The notes under the pieces: generated by a model
The model's database searches: none
Seen by the model: the letters and a program-made list of their open reading frames with translations, nothing else
Told to the model about the DNA's origin: nothing
Part shown: one piece after another, positions 11,695 to 23,673 of the stretch
How the letters are laid out: each line of letters starts with the position of its first letter
Numbering within the stretch: the first letter of the stretch is position 1
Assembly: GCA_025617745.1 (NCBI GenBank)
Contig: CM046858.1
Span: 49,055,197-49,119,196 of the forward strand
Direction of reading: 5' to 3'
From: Heliocidaris erythrogramma
Taxonomy: Eukaryota > Echinodermata > Echinoidea > Camarodonta > Echinometridae
Length of the DNA: 64,000 nucleotides
Program-made: the position numbers and the translations under genes

Positions 11695-12480
11695 GGACTT
11701 TGCTGTTCTTTTATAGAAAGTAACCCTAATATCTGGGCGCCATGGCGATAGGGCAGTGATGCGCCCGAAATTGTCATAACATTGATTATTCATGGACCTC
11801 GCCGCATGAAACTATCTCGTTTATAAGGTGTGCGAGCGAGGAAAAATGCACTTTACTTTGCTGTTGCTCATTTCAATATAGAAAGTGGACCTAACAAGTA
11901 TTCGGGTGCCATGGCGATAGGGCAGCGACCTGCCTGGATATTGCAATAACATCCTTATGGAAATATTCATGGACCTCGCTGCCTATCTCATTTCTAAGAT
12001 TTGTGAGCGAGCGAAGGAAAATGCACTTTAATTCGTTGTTGCTCATTTCAATATAGACAGTAAGTTAACCCTAATTTCTGGGCGCCATGGCGATAAGGCA
12101 GTGACGTGCCCGAAAATTGTCATAACATTGAATATTCATGGACATATTATAATAACATACTATAGAAATATTCATGGTCCTCGCTGCCTGAAACCAGAGC
12201 TATCCATACAGAGAGTCCTGACACTAGAGGTCGCTTCTGATTGGTCAGGCCAAAGAGATTCGATCATACACAGTATGCCCTCCGAAGTCATTTCATGGAG
12301 CTTCAAAAAGTTCCCTCTCATAGAGAATGTACGTGAAAGGGAACTATTGAGAGCTCCATGATCCGCCATGTTTTAAACAAAGTCCGCGTACACGTAGGCT
12401 TATTTATGCGCGTGTCACAACTCTCTCTATCAACGCGCTTTGCCTGAAACTATGAGCGAAGCGAGCGACGGAAAATGCAC
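11695..12480 (+). repeat. Triplicated ~180-bp unit (GGGCGCCATGGCGATA type)
   Basis: Three tandem diverged copies start near 11697, 11870 and 12045. Each contains a GCCATGGCGATA word, ATATTCATGGACCTCGC, then a GAGCGAG-rich word and AAAATGCACTTT. The third copy is split by the insertion at 12195-12441. Confidence 0.8.
12195..12441. mobile_element. 247-bp insertion with 9-10-bp target duplication
   Basis: GCCTGAAAC (10 bp if the preceding T is counted) flanks both sides, at 12186-12194 and 12442-12450. The sibling copies of the surrounding unit lack the insert. The ends share only partial inverted similarity (AGAGAGT..TGAC). The 9-10-bp duplication length suits Mutator-like elements. No coding capacity. 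Confidence 0.65.
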
Positions 12481-13784
12481 TTTTCTATCTCCCAAATGTT
12501 ATTTCCAAAACACCCCAAGTGTTATATGGGGGCATCTTGTTATTTCTGATTATAGTTTCCAAGAAGTCGATGTTTTATAAAATACCCTCATGGCACTCCG
12601 GTTGAACAGGCTGGATTAGAGGGCCATAATTTAAGGACCTGAATGACTAGATCGGGTCCGCCAGGAGTACTCCATGCAACTTGAGAGCGGGAAAATTTTC
12701 CATTTTAAAGTGAACAGACACATTAAATACCCCTCTCTTTTCCAGTATGGTTTCTATATTTCACTATTATATTCCATTACCACAGATTTCATTTGAGTCT
12801 TATCATGCTTATCACTGCTTATCTTCCCACCTTATGGTGTTTTAAGTAATCTATTTCCTTGTTTTGTCAGGATTTCCTGTACAATCTAACACTTTTGAAA
12901 AATCAAATCCTATTCAGTTTCGTCCTATAGACTGATAGGAATCAATAATCATTCAAATGTCAGATGTCAAAGATAGTTTAATAATTGCAATGTCATTCAA
13001 CAGTTTCAATGGTTAATCAACTTCAACATATCTCCATTAATTTTCGTCATTTCAATCGAATTCGTCCGACGTGCCAATCCGCTGCAAAATCTTATCAAAT
13101 CCATGTTTGGGAAGTCGATTTCAAGAAATTGTCATTCAAATTCGTCACATAGACAAGACCTTACAACGAGCGGGTGACGATTTTGAATAACTCTTTGAAC
13201 TCTCTCAGTCTTTGACTTCCTCTCTTCCCTTTCACGTGAACCCCTTGTGCGCCCTCCCCTATCTAAGCCAGGTGGTATATGGAAATGTTTTTGAAAATTT
13301 AACCTAAAAATCACTATTCTGATGTCACTTTGGAGATTTTTTTCGCCTTATGATTCTTTTTTGTTGTTGTTCAAGCAGATTTCTGCTCGCCAGCTTTGGG
13401 GGGGGGGGGTGTTCGAACCCTCAGAACCCCCCCCCCCCCCACGCCTCGTTACAGGCCTGCCATGGATACTACAAACGAATTTGAATAATACTTTGAATGA
13501 TTGCAACATGGCATAACGTACAAAATTCGAAAATGAATGATGAAAAGCGACATTGATTAATCATACTAGATTTGCCAGATTAGGAAGTTACGGGAAAAAT
13601 CAAAATCAAATGTATTAAAATAGACGGAAAGACCGATATTTTATCGCGTTATTTTCCCTTTCCATCATCTCTTCCCTCGCTTCTTCTTTTTTTTTTATTT
13701 GTCTTTTTTTTTTAAGCGGACTTCTGCTCGCAAGCGGGGGGGGGGGGGCTGATATATATATATATATAATATATTACGGGCCTG

Positions 13785-13985
13785 AAATTGTTTATTTTTA
13801 TGCAAATTAGGCAGGACGGAGTGAAAGCTTCGGGGTGGCTAACTGCAGTGTAGGGCCGCGACTGTACAAAGCTATAGGACCAAAGTTAAGTTGTGCGTTT
13901 TGCACTTCCAAGCTCCAAACCAGCTGTAAATAATTATGTCATATAGAGTAGACCTGGGGTGGTATCCTGGGGTGGTATTCTGGGG
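13785..13985. other. Noncoding spacer
   Basis: Short unassigned sequence between two transposon blocks. It ends with GGGGTGGTAT-type words repeated at the start of the next element. Confidence 0.4.
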
Positions 13986-14731
13986 TGGTATTCTGAGCAT
14001 CATTTTATCTCTAAAATTTTTTATTTTATCTTTTTGTATTCTGAGACCACATTTTATCTCGGATTTTATCTCATATTTTATCTCAATCTCCTACCTCTTG
14101 CGTGCCTATTCATGTTGTACGCATGATACGCACAGCTTTAAACGCTTACGCCAATCATATTTGTGGGAACGATAAAATAAAACTTAAAATAGGGTAGGGG
14201 CTATTTTATCTCTAGGATACACGGTGAATGCGATATATTTGGACAAATATAATGCTAGTCGTGCGATCAAAATAAACAAAAAGATACTGAGTACTGACTA
14301 ATTTCTCAAGCAACAATCTCATATGATTATCGAATTCTATTACAAGATTTTTGCCAACTAATATCACACTTGCAATAATGCTTGTGATGGTCTTCTAAAA
14401 CCTCGGAAAGTACCCTAGTCGTTTTCATGAAATCCTAGCAAAAAGCGCGATTGCGCTTTGATGTTGATGCACGCGTATTGAAAATTGTAAAAATAGCGCA
14501 TTCGATCTATCTTGCCCAAGAGACTGGCAGAGAGCAATTCTATTGGCTGAGCATGATGAAAGTGAAATTTAACGACATTTGTTATTGGTTAAGGCATCAT
14601 AAATGGGCGTGTCTTAGATGAGATAAAATCTCGCTGAAATGGTTCTCAGAATACCGATTTAAAAATATTTTAAGGGTATTTTATTTCACTGACTTAAAAT
14701 CTCAGATTTTATCTGAGATAAAATGAAGCTC
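13986..14731. mobile_element. GGTATTCTGAG-terminated element, first tandem copy
   Basis: It begins GGTATTCTGAG..CATTTTATCTC and ends with the palindromic TCAGATTTTATCTGAGATAA. The next copy begins 739 bases later with the same sequence, so this is a head-to-tail dimer. No transposase frame. The uninterrupted copy shows what the interrupted second copy looked like before insertion. Confidence 0.75.
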
Positions 14732-15398
14732 CTGAGCATCATTTTATCTCTAAAATTTTTTTATCTTTTTGTATTCTGAGACCACATTATCTCGGATTTT
14801 ATCTCTTATTTTATCTCAGTCTCCTACCTCTTGCGTGCCTATTCATGTTGTACGCATGATACGCACAGCTTTAAACGCTTACGCCAATCATATTTGTGGG
14901 AAAGATAAAATAAAACTTAAAATAGGGTAGGGGCTATTTTATATCTAGGATGCACGGTGAGTGCGATATTTTTGGACAAGTATGGTGGTAGTATTGCGAG
15001 CATATTAAGCAAAAATATACTGAGTACTGACTATATTTCTCACGCAACATTCTCATATGATTATCGAATTCTATTACAAGATTTTGCCAACTGATATCAC
15101 ACTTGCAATAATGCTTGTGATGGTCTTCTATCATCGGAAAGTGCCTTCGTCATTTTCATGAAATCCTAGCAAAAAGGGCGTTGGTGCTTTGATGCACGCG
15201 TATTGAAAATTGTAAAAATAGCGCATTCGCGCTCTCTTGCCCCAGAGACTGGCAGAGAGCAATTCTATTGGCTGAGCATGATGAAAGTGAAATCTAACGA
15301 CATTTCTTATCGGTTAAAGCATCATAAATGGGCGTGTCTTAGATAAGATAAAATCTCGCTGAAATGGTTCTCAGAATACCGATTTAAAAATATTTTAA

Positions 15399-18300
15399 GG
15401 ACGTTCCCTAGTTATGTTTGTGCGCACCTCAGCTGCGCATCCTGGCTGGTTGTGTTACGTCATCACAACACCGGGAGAGTATTGCGCGCAGTTAAGACAA
15501 TGTATGCGCACATTTAACACAATGCTTAATAATGGGTACGCAAGTGTGCGCAGTAAGAAGAACCCGGTAAATATAGATGAAATCAATAATTCTGTACCTG
15601 CGAAATCTATACCAAATATTAAATTGTTTGAGCTGAAAGATAACATTCGATGCCCCTTATGAATTTTTCTATAGGCAAAGTAAAGATGTCCTTTGGAATT
15701 CATCATGGTCATCTACCTCCCACTTTTTTGTACAATAAATTAACACAAAAAGATAGCTGGAGAAACTCAAATAATTATATGCCGAAGAATCATTTGTCTA
15801 TGACCTTGGTTCTTAATTATTTTGTCAGGTGCATGGCCAGAAATATTCTCGAAATTACGTCGCGGGCCACTGAGTATTACACATACATCCAAAAATGTAT
15901 AGGACTGGCGTATCTTGCCCGAAAACAGTGCGTATTCATTTCCTGGTTTTTCAAATCTGTTTAACGAGCAAAGCGAGCAAGCCAAAGAAATTGACACATT
16001 AGAACCGTGAAATGTAATTTCGTCATCAAAATGTGCTAATTCAGAAAAGATATACAAAGTACCACGAGAATGCCAGGTAATTTTGATATTCTCGGGAGGG
16101 GGCTGCAACGCCCATCCCATCCCCATACACCTCCGCATACACCCGAATGCATGGCCTATCTAAGGACTGAGGAAGAATTTCAGAATACACATCCCGGTAT
16201 CATAAATAATAATATTATTATCCTTATTTTTCTTTGTTTGATGATAACTATTTGGTTTGACTATTTTTCAAATTATGCGTGGTAGGACATACTATGATAA
16301 CTCCTTGGTAGGACAGGGAACAAATAATTATGATATGCTAATTGCGAGCGAACGAAGCGAGTGAGAAAAAAAAATGACACCTGTAATCATACCGATAGTT
16401 AGCATATTACTTAAAACTTAAGATTTTTTTTTTTCAAATTAGATATTTTGGCGGCCGCATGAAATCGTCTCGCGGGACGAAAGTGGCCCATGTGCGGCAC
16501 TAATTAAGAACAAGGGGTCAATGCCATTATGTCATGTATGTCTAATGATCATTATCCATACAGTCAAAGACATGAGCAAAAATGATGAGTAAAATGTCAC
16601 GTAAAACGACTAACAATTTCCTTCTTTTTTATACACTGGTTCAAAAGTGTGCGTTTGACTGTCACATGAACTGTTAATTCACTCTTCGTACGTAGAATAT
16701 AGACAATTTCAGGTTATGTCGTTACCGTGACATTTATGTTTGAAATAGTCGTGAACAGGCGCGCCAGAAGGTTTTTTTTTTGGGGGGGGGGGGGGGGCAA
16801 ACACTTTGAGGGGCCCCACCTCACACGCTTGGTACCTGCTTACAGCTCTACAATATATGAAGCACTGTAATCATCCATTGTTTTTCAATATCCCTCCTTA
16901 CACCAGAAATGGGGTTATTTTGTTTCTACATTTTGTATACAAATCTTTAAAAACATTTTTCTATACCGGCACCTCGCTGCATGAATATGATGATATTCAG
17001 GCACCTTGCAAAATTATTTTATTATAAAAATGCGGGGGCGCTGCAGCCTCGCCTCGTGCACCTATGGGGCTATTCATGCTAAAAATCCTTAGGAGAATAT
17101 TGGAACTCAGCCACCAAGAGAATGTTTTAAAGCATATTAGAGAATCATTAAACATTTTTTTCTTTTCTTAAGAAGGAACAGTTTTAATAGAACAGAATTT
17201 ATGCAAATTATGACTATTTTTGCTTCGTATGAATACTTGCTTTCGTAATACATGTATTTATATTTTGCATTCAACAGAAACTTTACACACAGGCAGGTCA
17301 CAGCTTACTTAGAATTGTGACTTACATAACATGAAATATAGTTATATATATATAGCTATATAAATTAGATAACATTCTTGCGATAGGGTGGGAACAAAAC
17401 GAGGAAAGCCCCTGCCCCACAAATACGTGTTAATAGGCCTAAACACTGCATTTATTGAAATGCGAGAGATCGTAAGTATCGATTTAGATTTGGATTATTC
17501 AATGTTGAAACTACGTATTTTAGAGCACAAAATGTTTCCATTAGTAAACTGCAAAATGATTGATGTCATATAGCATCTTTTTGAGGAGGAGAATAATAAC
17601 GACATTTTCCCTTCTTTTTAGGCACAGAAAAGTACCTGCCACACCCATGCGCTTCTGGGCCTTGTAGTATAGAAGAGATATTGTAAAGTCAAATGATCAA
17701 TGTTGCCATTAATGTGAGAGGGAGTATAGCGACTGAGCGAAAAAGAGAATGTAGAGGAATTTTATATTAGAGCAACCGTTGGTAAAGTAAATCTTGTTCA
17801 ACTTGTTTAACTTAAAATAATATTTCTTGTCTTGCGAGGGGCCCCTCTGAGGGAACAGAACAGATTATTGCAAACAGGGAAATTAAGATTATTGCGTGTT
17901 GAAACCTTGCATTTCGCATCGCTAGAAAACTATTCGTTATATCCCTATCCGCCCCTCCTTTAATAGTAGGAAAAATCTGCCACTTTGCTTTTGTCGCCAC
18001 TGGTGGTAGACAGTATTAACACTGGAGATACCTTGTTCCTATATATCTCCATGTAAGGGAGCTGAGCGACCATGTGATGGTGATACCTCCCCTTTTGGAG
18101 CACTAGAAAGGTGATCGCAATAGTGCAAGTTTTATTGACTTATGGGGGGGGGCGGGGATAGAGGGGGAAATATACAATAGACAGGGTTTCTAAATGTTAA
18201 GAAACATTGCGTCTATCAAATATAGTAGGGACCGTGGTGACAGAGTGCGATTTGTTAAAATTTTAAATACTGAACGTTTGCATTATTATTATATCACTGA

Positions 18301-21300
18301 CAAGGCAGCTTATTATACAAGTCATCTTTGTCATGGTTGTAATGCGAAATAAAGTAATTTTTACTTCCGAGGGGATCCGGGAGAGGGGGTCCCCCTTTTT
18401 GAATGATGGGTGGGGAAAATGCCCCCTCTGCCCACCCCCTCCCCCGCGCTTCCGGTGCCTATGGTCGTGAATGTATATAAAAAATATCAGTAACATGGTG
18501 ACATGTCTGATAACAGGCAACGAGCATTTGTAAGTTTAAGACTCTCCGACAAACGGGGGCGCCGCTAGCACAAAAACCAGTACATGGACCCCCTTTTGCA
18601 AACTCTCTCATCCTTAAGTATACTTCTCTCTACAAATCTGGAAACTTTGGTAAGAATGACATGGATTTTGAATGTACAGAGTTTTTTCGAACCCATTCCC
18701 TTCCTACACAGGTTCCCAGCCGGCAGCCATGCACAATATTTTCACTGGTTTTGCGAGTTTTTGACTTTTCCGCCACCTGAGGGCGCTGCTAGCACAAAAA
18801 CGAGTGCATGGACCCCCTTTTTTAAAACTTTCTCCTTCTGCAGTATATAATTCTCTACAGATCTGCAAAAATTTACGAATCTGGCATGGATTTTAAATAT
18901 ACAGCAGAGTTATTACGAACCCATCCCCTTCCGACACTGGTTCCCAGCCAACCATGCACAGTTTTCACTAGTTTTGCGAATTTTTGACTTTTTCCGCCAA
19001 CTGAGGGCACTGCTAGCACAAAAACGAGTGCATGGACCCCCTTTTTTAAAACTTTCTCCTTCTGCAGTATATAATTCTCTACAGATCTGCAAAAATTTAC
19101 GAATCTGGCATGGATTTTAAATATACAGCAGAGTTATTACGAACCCATCCCCTTCCGACACTGGTTCCCAGCCAACCATGCACAGTTTTCACTAGTTTTG
19201 CGAGTTTTTTACTTTTTCCGCCAACTGAGGGCGCTGCTAGCACAAAAACGAGTGCATGGACCCTCTTTTTTAAAACTTTCTCCTTCTGCAGTATATGATT
19301 CTCTACAAATCTGCAAGAATTTACGAATCTGGCATGGATTTTGAATGTACAGTAGAGTTATTACGAACCCATCCCCTTCCTACACAGGTTCCCAGCCAAC
19401 CATGCACAGTTTTCACTAGTTTTGCGAATTTTTGAATTTTTCCGCCAACTGAGGGCACTGCTAGCACAAAAACGAGTGCATGGACCCCCTTTTTTAAAAC
19501 TTTCTCCTTCTGCAGTATATAATTCTCTACAGATCTGCAAAAATTTACGAATCTGGCATGGATTTTAAATATACAGCAGAGTTATTACGAACCCATCCCC
19601 TTCCGACACTGGTTCCCAGCCAACCATGCACAGTTTTCACTAGTTTTTGCGAGTTTTTGACTTTTTCCGCCAACTGAGGGCGCTGCTAGCACAAAAACGA
19701 GTGCATGGACCCCCCTTTTTTAAACTTTCTCCTTCTGCAGTATATGATTCTCTACAAATCTGCAAAAATTTACGAATCTGGCATGGATTTTGAATGTACA
19801 GTAGAGTTATTACGAACCCATCCCCTTCCTACACAGGTTCCCAGCCAACCATGCACAGTTTTCACTAGTTTTGCGAGTTTTTGACTTTTCCCGCCACCTA
19901 AAGTTGCTGCTAGCACAAAAACGAGTGCATGGACCCCCTTTTTTTAAACTTTCTCCTTCTGCAGTATATGATTCTCTACAAATGTGGAAAAATTTACGAA
20001 TCTGGCATGGATTTTAAATATACAGCAGAGTTATTACGAACCCATCCCCTTCCGACACTGGTTCCCAGCCAACCATGCACAGTTTTCACTAGTTTTGCGA
20101 GTTTTTGACTTTTCCCGCCACCTAAAGTTGCTGCTAGCACAAAAACGAGTGCATGGACCCCCCTTTTTTAAACTTTCTCCTTCTGCAGTACATGATTCTC
20201 TACAAATCTGGAAAAATTTACGAATCTGGCATGGATTTTAAATATACAGCAGAGTTATTACGAACCCATCCCCATCCAATACAGGTTCTCAGCCAGTTCA
20301 TACGAGTTTTGCTAGTTTTTTAATTTTTCAGCCAACTGAGGGCGCTGCTAGCACAAAAACGAGTGCATGGACCCCCTTTTTTAAACTTTCTCCTTCTGCA
20401 GTACATGATTCTCTACAAATCTGCAAAAATTTACGAATCTGGCATGGATTTTGAATGTACAGTAGAGTTATTACGAACCCATCCCCTTCCTACACAGGTT
20501 CCCAGCCAACCATGCACAGTTTTCACTAGTTTTGCGAGTTTTTGACTTTTCCCGCCACCTAAAGTTGCTGCTAGCACAAAAACGAGTGCATGGACCCCCT
20601 TTTTTAAACTTTCTCCTTCTGCAGTATATGATTCTCTACAAATGTGGAAAAATTTACGAATCTGGCATGGATTTTAAATATACAGCAGAGTTATTACGAA
20701 CCCATCCCCTTCCGACACTGGTTCCCAGCCAACCATGCACAGTTTTCACTAGTTTTGCGAGTTTTTGACTTTTCCCGCCACCTAAAGTTGCTGCTAGCAC
20801 AAAAACGAGTGCATGGACCCCCCTTTTTTAAACTTTCTCCTTCTGCAGTATATGATTCTCTACAAATCTGGAAAAATTTACGAATCTGGCATGGATTTTA
20901 AATATACAGCAGAGTTATTACGAACCCATCCCCATCCAATACAGGTTCTCAGCCAGTTCATACGAGTTTTGCTAGTTTTTTAATTTTTCCGCCACCTGAG
21001 GGCGCTGCTAGCATGAAAATGAGTGCCTGGACCCCTCTTTTTTAAACTTTCTCCTTCTGCAGTATATGATTCTCTACAAATGTGGAAAAATTTACGAATC
21101 TGGCATGGATTTTAAATATACAGCAGAGTTATTACGAACCCATCCCCTTCCGACACTGGTTCCCAGCCAACCATGCACAGTTTTCACTAGTTTTGCGAGT
21201 TTTTGACTTTTCCCGCCACCTAAAGTTGCTGCTAGCACAAAAACGAGTGCATGGACCCCCCTTTTTTAAACTTTCTCCTTCTGCAGTACATGATTCTCTA

Positions 21301-21792
21301 CAAATCTGGAAAAATTTACGAATCTGGCATGGATTTTAAATATACAGCAGAGTTATTACGAACCCATCCCCATCCAATACAGGTTCTCAGCCAGTTCATA
21401 CGAGTTTTGCTAGTTTTTTAATTTTTCCGCCACCTGAGGGCGCTGCTAGCATGAAAATGAGTGCCTGGACCCCCTTTTTAAAACTTTCTCCTTTTGCAGT
21501 ATACAATTCTCTACAAATCCCGAAAAATTTACCAATCTGACATCGATTTTGACAGAATAATGGGGATTTGTATATGACATTACGAATTCTGAGGTCTATC
21601 AATGGCCAAAAACCTGCGTTGACGTCGTTCTACCTGACACCCAATCATGGCACACTTCAGTGTCCCATAGAAAAAAAGTAAGCACATGGACCTATACTTT
21701 TCTATGCGTATTTGGGCTTCTCATGGACCAAAGTAACTGTGTGTAAAATTTGGTGAAACTGACATGGATTTGACTTTAACTAGGGAACGTCC
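15399..21792. mobile_element. 6.4-kb TTAA-flanked DNA transposon carrying a satellite array
   Basis: TTAA at 15395-15398 and 21793-21796 flanks a 6394-bp insert with 16-bp perfect terminal inverted repeats (GGACGTTCCCTAGTTA). The empty site is preserved in the first copy of the host repeat (around 14690). TTAA targeting is known for the piggyBac and Kolobok superfamilies; which one applies is not decided. The left ~3.1 kb (15415-18540) contains several poly-G tracts and other probable nested pieces, but no frame I can recognise as a transposase. The right 3 kb is a 224-bp tandem array. Probably non-autonomous. Confidence 0.85.
18545..21590 (+). repeat. 224-bp satellite array with higher-order structure
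   Basis: Fourteen units can be indexed by GCTAGC: 18564, 18788, 19012, 19236, 19460, 19685, 19909, 20133, 20347, 20570, 20793, 21007, 21231 and 21445 (last one partial). Most units are 223-225 bp. Three, starting at 20133, 20793 and 21231, are 214-bp variants with a distinct second half. The block 19909-20569 is largely repeated from 20570. Because 224 is not a multiple of three, the repeated open frames through the array shift from unit to unit and are not a coding repeat. Confidence 0.93.
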
Positions 21793-21866
21793 TTAAGGGA
21801 TATTTTATTTCACTGACTTAAAATCTCAGATTTTATCTGAGATAAAATGAATCTCAGAATACCGCC

Positions 21867-22857
21867 CCTGTTCACAAAGTTATTCAAATTTATGGATGTT
21901 TCTTTCCTGGGGACTAGTAACGAGGCAGGCCAGTCGGAAGGAATTTGAAAGTGATGCGGTTTTAGTGGGGATCTGGGGATGAAACCCCAAGCGGGGTTCG
22001 AAGGGGCAGAGCCCCTCGTGGGGGAATATATCGGAATTTGCCGAAGGGGGACGCCTTTTGCCTTAATACAAACTTTTCAATTTCTAAATTGTTGCAAGCG
22101 CGAGCGAGCAAAAATTTTTTGGAACTTTTTGTAGAGAAAATGTATAGAAGTTACATACAGCAGTTACATTATTATCTGGGAACCCTGCTGCCCAAATATG
22201 TGGATATTCTAGTACCTCACATGCTGCCCGAATATGAAGTGGTAGTTCCCCGAATATCGGAACTTTGCCAAAGGGGGACTCCTTTTGCCTGAATATCAAC
22301 TTTTCAATGTCTAAATTTTTGCGACCGAGCGAAGCGAATATCGGAACTTTGCCAAAGGGGGACGCCTTTCACCCGAGTATAAACTTTTCAATTTCTAAAT
22401 ATTTTGCGAGCGAGCAAAAAAAAAAATTTTCCGGAGGGTTCCCTCTCCCCTTTCCCCCTCCATTTTAAGGTGATAAGCCTACGATCAGCCTACGATCATG
22501 ACATTTATCACCCTCCTATGCACCTTCTCTCTTCTTTTCTTTTCTTTTCTCTTTTCTTCCCCCGCTCTCTCTCTCTCTCTCTCCTTTTCTTTTCTCTTTT
22601 CTTCTCCCTCTCCATCTCTCTTTCTTTCTTTTTTATTAGGCTGAAAAGTGGTACGATCAATACCGTACCAACCGCAGCGGCCTGTAACGAGGTATTCCTT
22701 TAACATGTTATTAATGAATGAACTATATACAATAATTGGAATCCAGTTTGCATACATTACTTGTTGCTATGTCTGACAAGCCTCTGACTCTTTCATGTTG
22801 TCAAGAACAACCTTTGTTTTAATTAAAAGTATGCATTTGAATGTATTTGTGAACAGG
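21867..22857. mobile_element. CCTGTTCAC-terminated MITE, interrupted copy
   Basis: The left end is CCTGTTCACAAAGTTATTC and the right end is the inverse (..TTTGTGAACAGG). A closely similar uninterrupted copy lies at 49368-49571. This copy is split by the 759-bp insert at 21926-22684. Confidence 0.75.
21926..22684. mobile_element. hAT-like non-autonomous element with 8-bp target duplication
   Basis: TAACGAGG occurs at 21918-21925 and again at 22685-22692. The insert begins CAGGCC and ends GGCCTG. Eight-base duplications and CAG...CTG ends are typical of hAT elements. The related copy at 49368 gives the uninterrupted sequence (GGTAACGAGGTATTCC). Inside, an ~80-bp unit (GGAACTTTGCCAAAGGGGGA) recurs three times between 22030 and 22410, followed by CT-rich microsatellite. 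No protein is encoded. Confidence 0.85.
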
Positions 22858-22905
22858 TCTATATTGTCTGTTGAGGAATGTGCACTTGAGCATTTCGACT
22901 CCTGA

Positions 22906-23673
22906 TATAAACACAACACAGAAAGTAAGTTCCCCCTAAATGATAATGGCATAACTTTTTAACGAAAGGGTTTCGAACAAAATAACTTGGTCAGAGTGTT
23001 CCTACACTTATTGACCAAGTTCTGTGTGAAAATGAAATTGATCCGTCGAGTCATGCATGAGTGAGCACACATTAAAGGCAAAATTGTCACTTTTCAAAAG
23101 TCACAAGAGCCATTTTGGGGGGTCATTTTGGCGAATTCTGTTTCTGGTTTATGTTCAAGTGCTGTAGTTGTTTATCATCCGTCGTTTGACCCCTTCTCAC
23201 CTATCCTGACACTTTTCGTGTTTTGGCACGGTTTGGTGAGCACAATTTTAGTGGAAAGTAGCGATGTTCAACCCTCTTAACTTTAAAATGGCAAAATCCA
23301 TTCGGATTATTGAAAAAATTAACATCAGATATTGCTACCAAAATGAGTTATCAATTATTGTGTAAACACAAGAGGTAATTTTCTGGCTGGTTGAGTGAGC
23401 ACACTTTAAAATTAAGCAAGAAATGCTAAAATTCACTGTTAATAAAATAATAATATGGCATAAAATATGACTCCTGTGACTTTTGAAAAGTGACAATTTT
23501 CCCTTTAATGTGTGCTCACTCAGGCATGACTTGACAGATCAATCTCATTTTCACACAGAAGTTAGTCAATAAGTGTAGGAACACTCCTGCCAAGTTATTT
23601 TGCTTAAAACCTTTTCGTTAAAATGTTACGCCATTTTGCTTTAGGGGAACTTACTTTTTGTGTTGTGTTTATA
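22906..23673. mobile_element. ~770-bp foldback element with >200-bp inverted arms
   Basis: The left arm (22906-23120: TATAAACACAACACA, then AAGTAAGTTCCCC, AGTGTTCCTACACTTATTGA, AGTGAGCACACATTAAAG) is mirrored at 23455-23673 with scattered mismatches. The middle is ~330 bp with partial internal symmetry. No coding frame; the short frames across it are incidental. No target duplication could be fixed. Confidence 0.85.

Larger units (their letters stand above)
11296..13784. mobile_element. Candidate composite DNA transposon with CAGGCCCGTAA termini
   Basis: The left end reads AAATT|CAGGCCCGTAA and the right end TTACGGGCCTG|AAATT, giving an 11-bp terminal inverted repeat and a possible 5-bp duplication. 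Inside are poly-G tracts, a triplicated ~180-bp unit and a nested insertion. A second internal terminus-like sequence (GTTACAGGCCTG near 13460) means that two elements may be merged here. No transposase frame is recognised. Confidence 0.4.
14732..21862. mobile_element. GGTATTCTGAG-terminated element, second copy, interrupted
   Basis: The left part is 14732-15394 and the right part 21797-21862. The right part ends GAGATAAAATGAATCTCAGA then ATACC, inverse to the left terminus of the first copy. The sequence on either side of the 6.4-kb insert joins to match the first copy around 14690. Confidence 0.8.

Noticed and set aside
13405..13440. GTTCGAACC resembling a tRNA T-loop
   Set aside because: It is flanked by poly-G and poly-C tracts and no cloverleaf can be built.
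19984..21339. Repeated ~85-residue open frames (MEKFTNLAWILN... type) suggesting a protein-coding repeat family
   Set aside because: They fall exactly on the 224-bp satellite, whose length is not a multiple of three, so the frame changes each unit and many units have stops.
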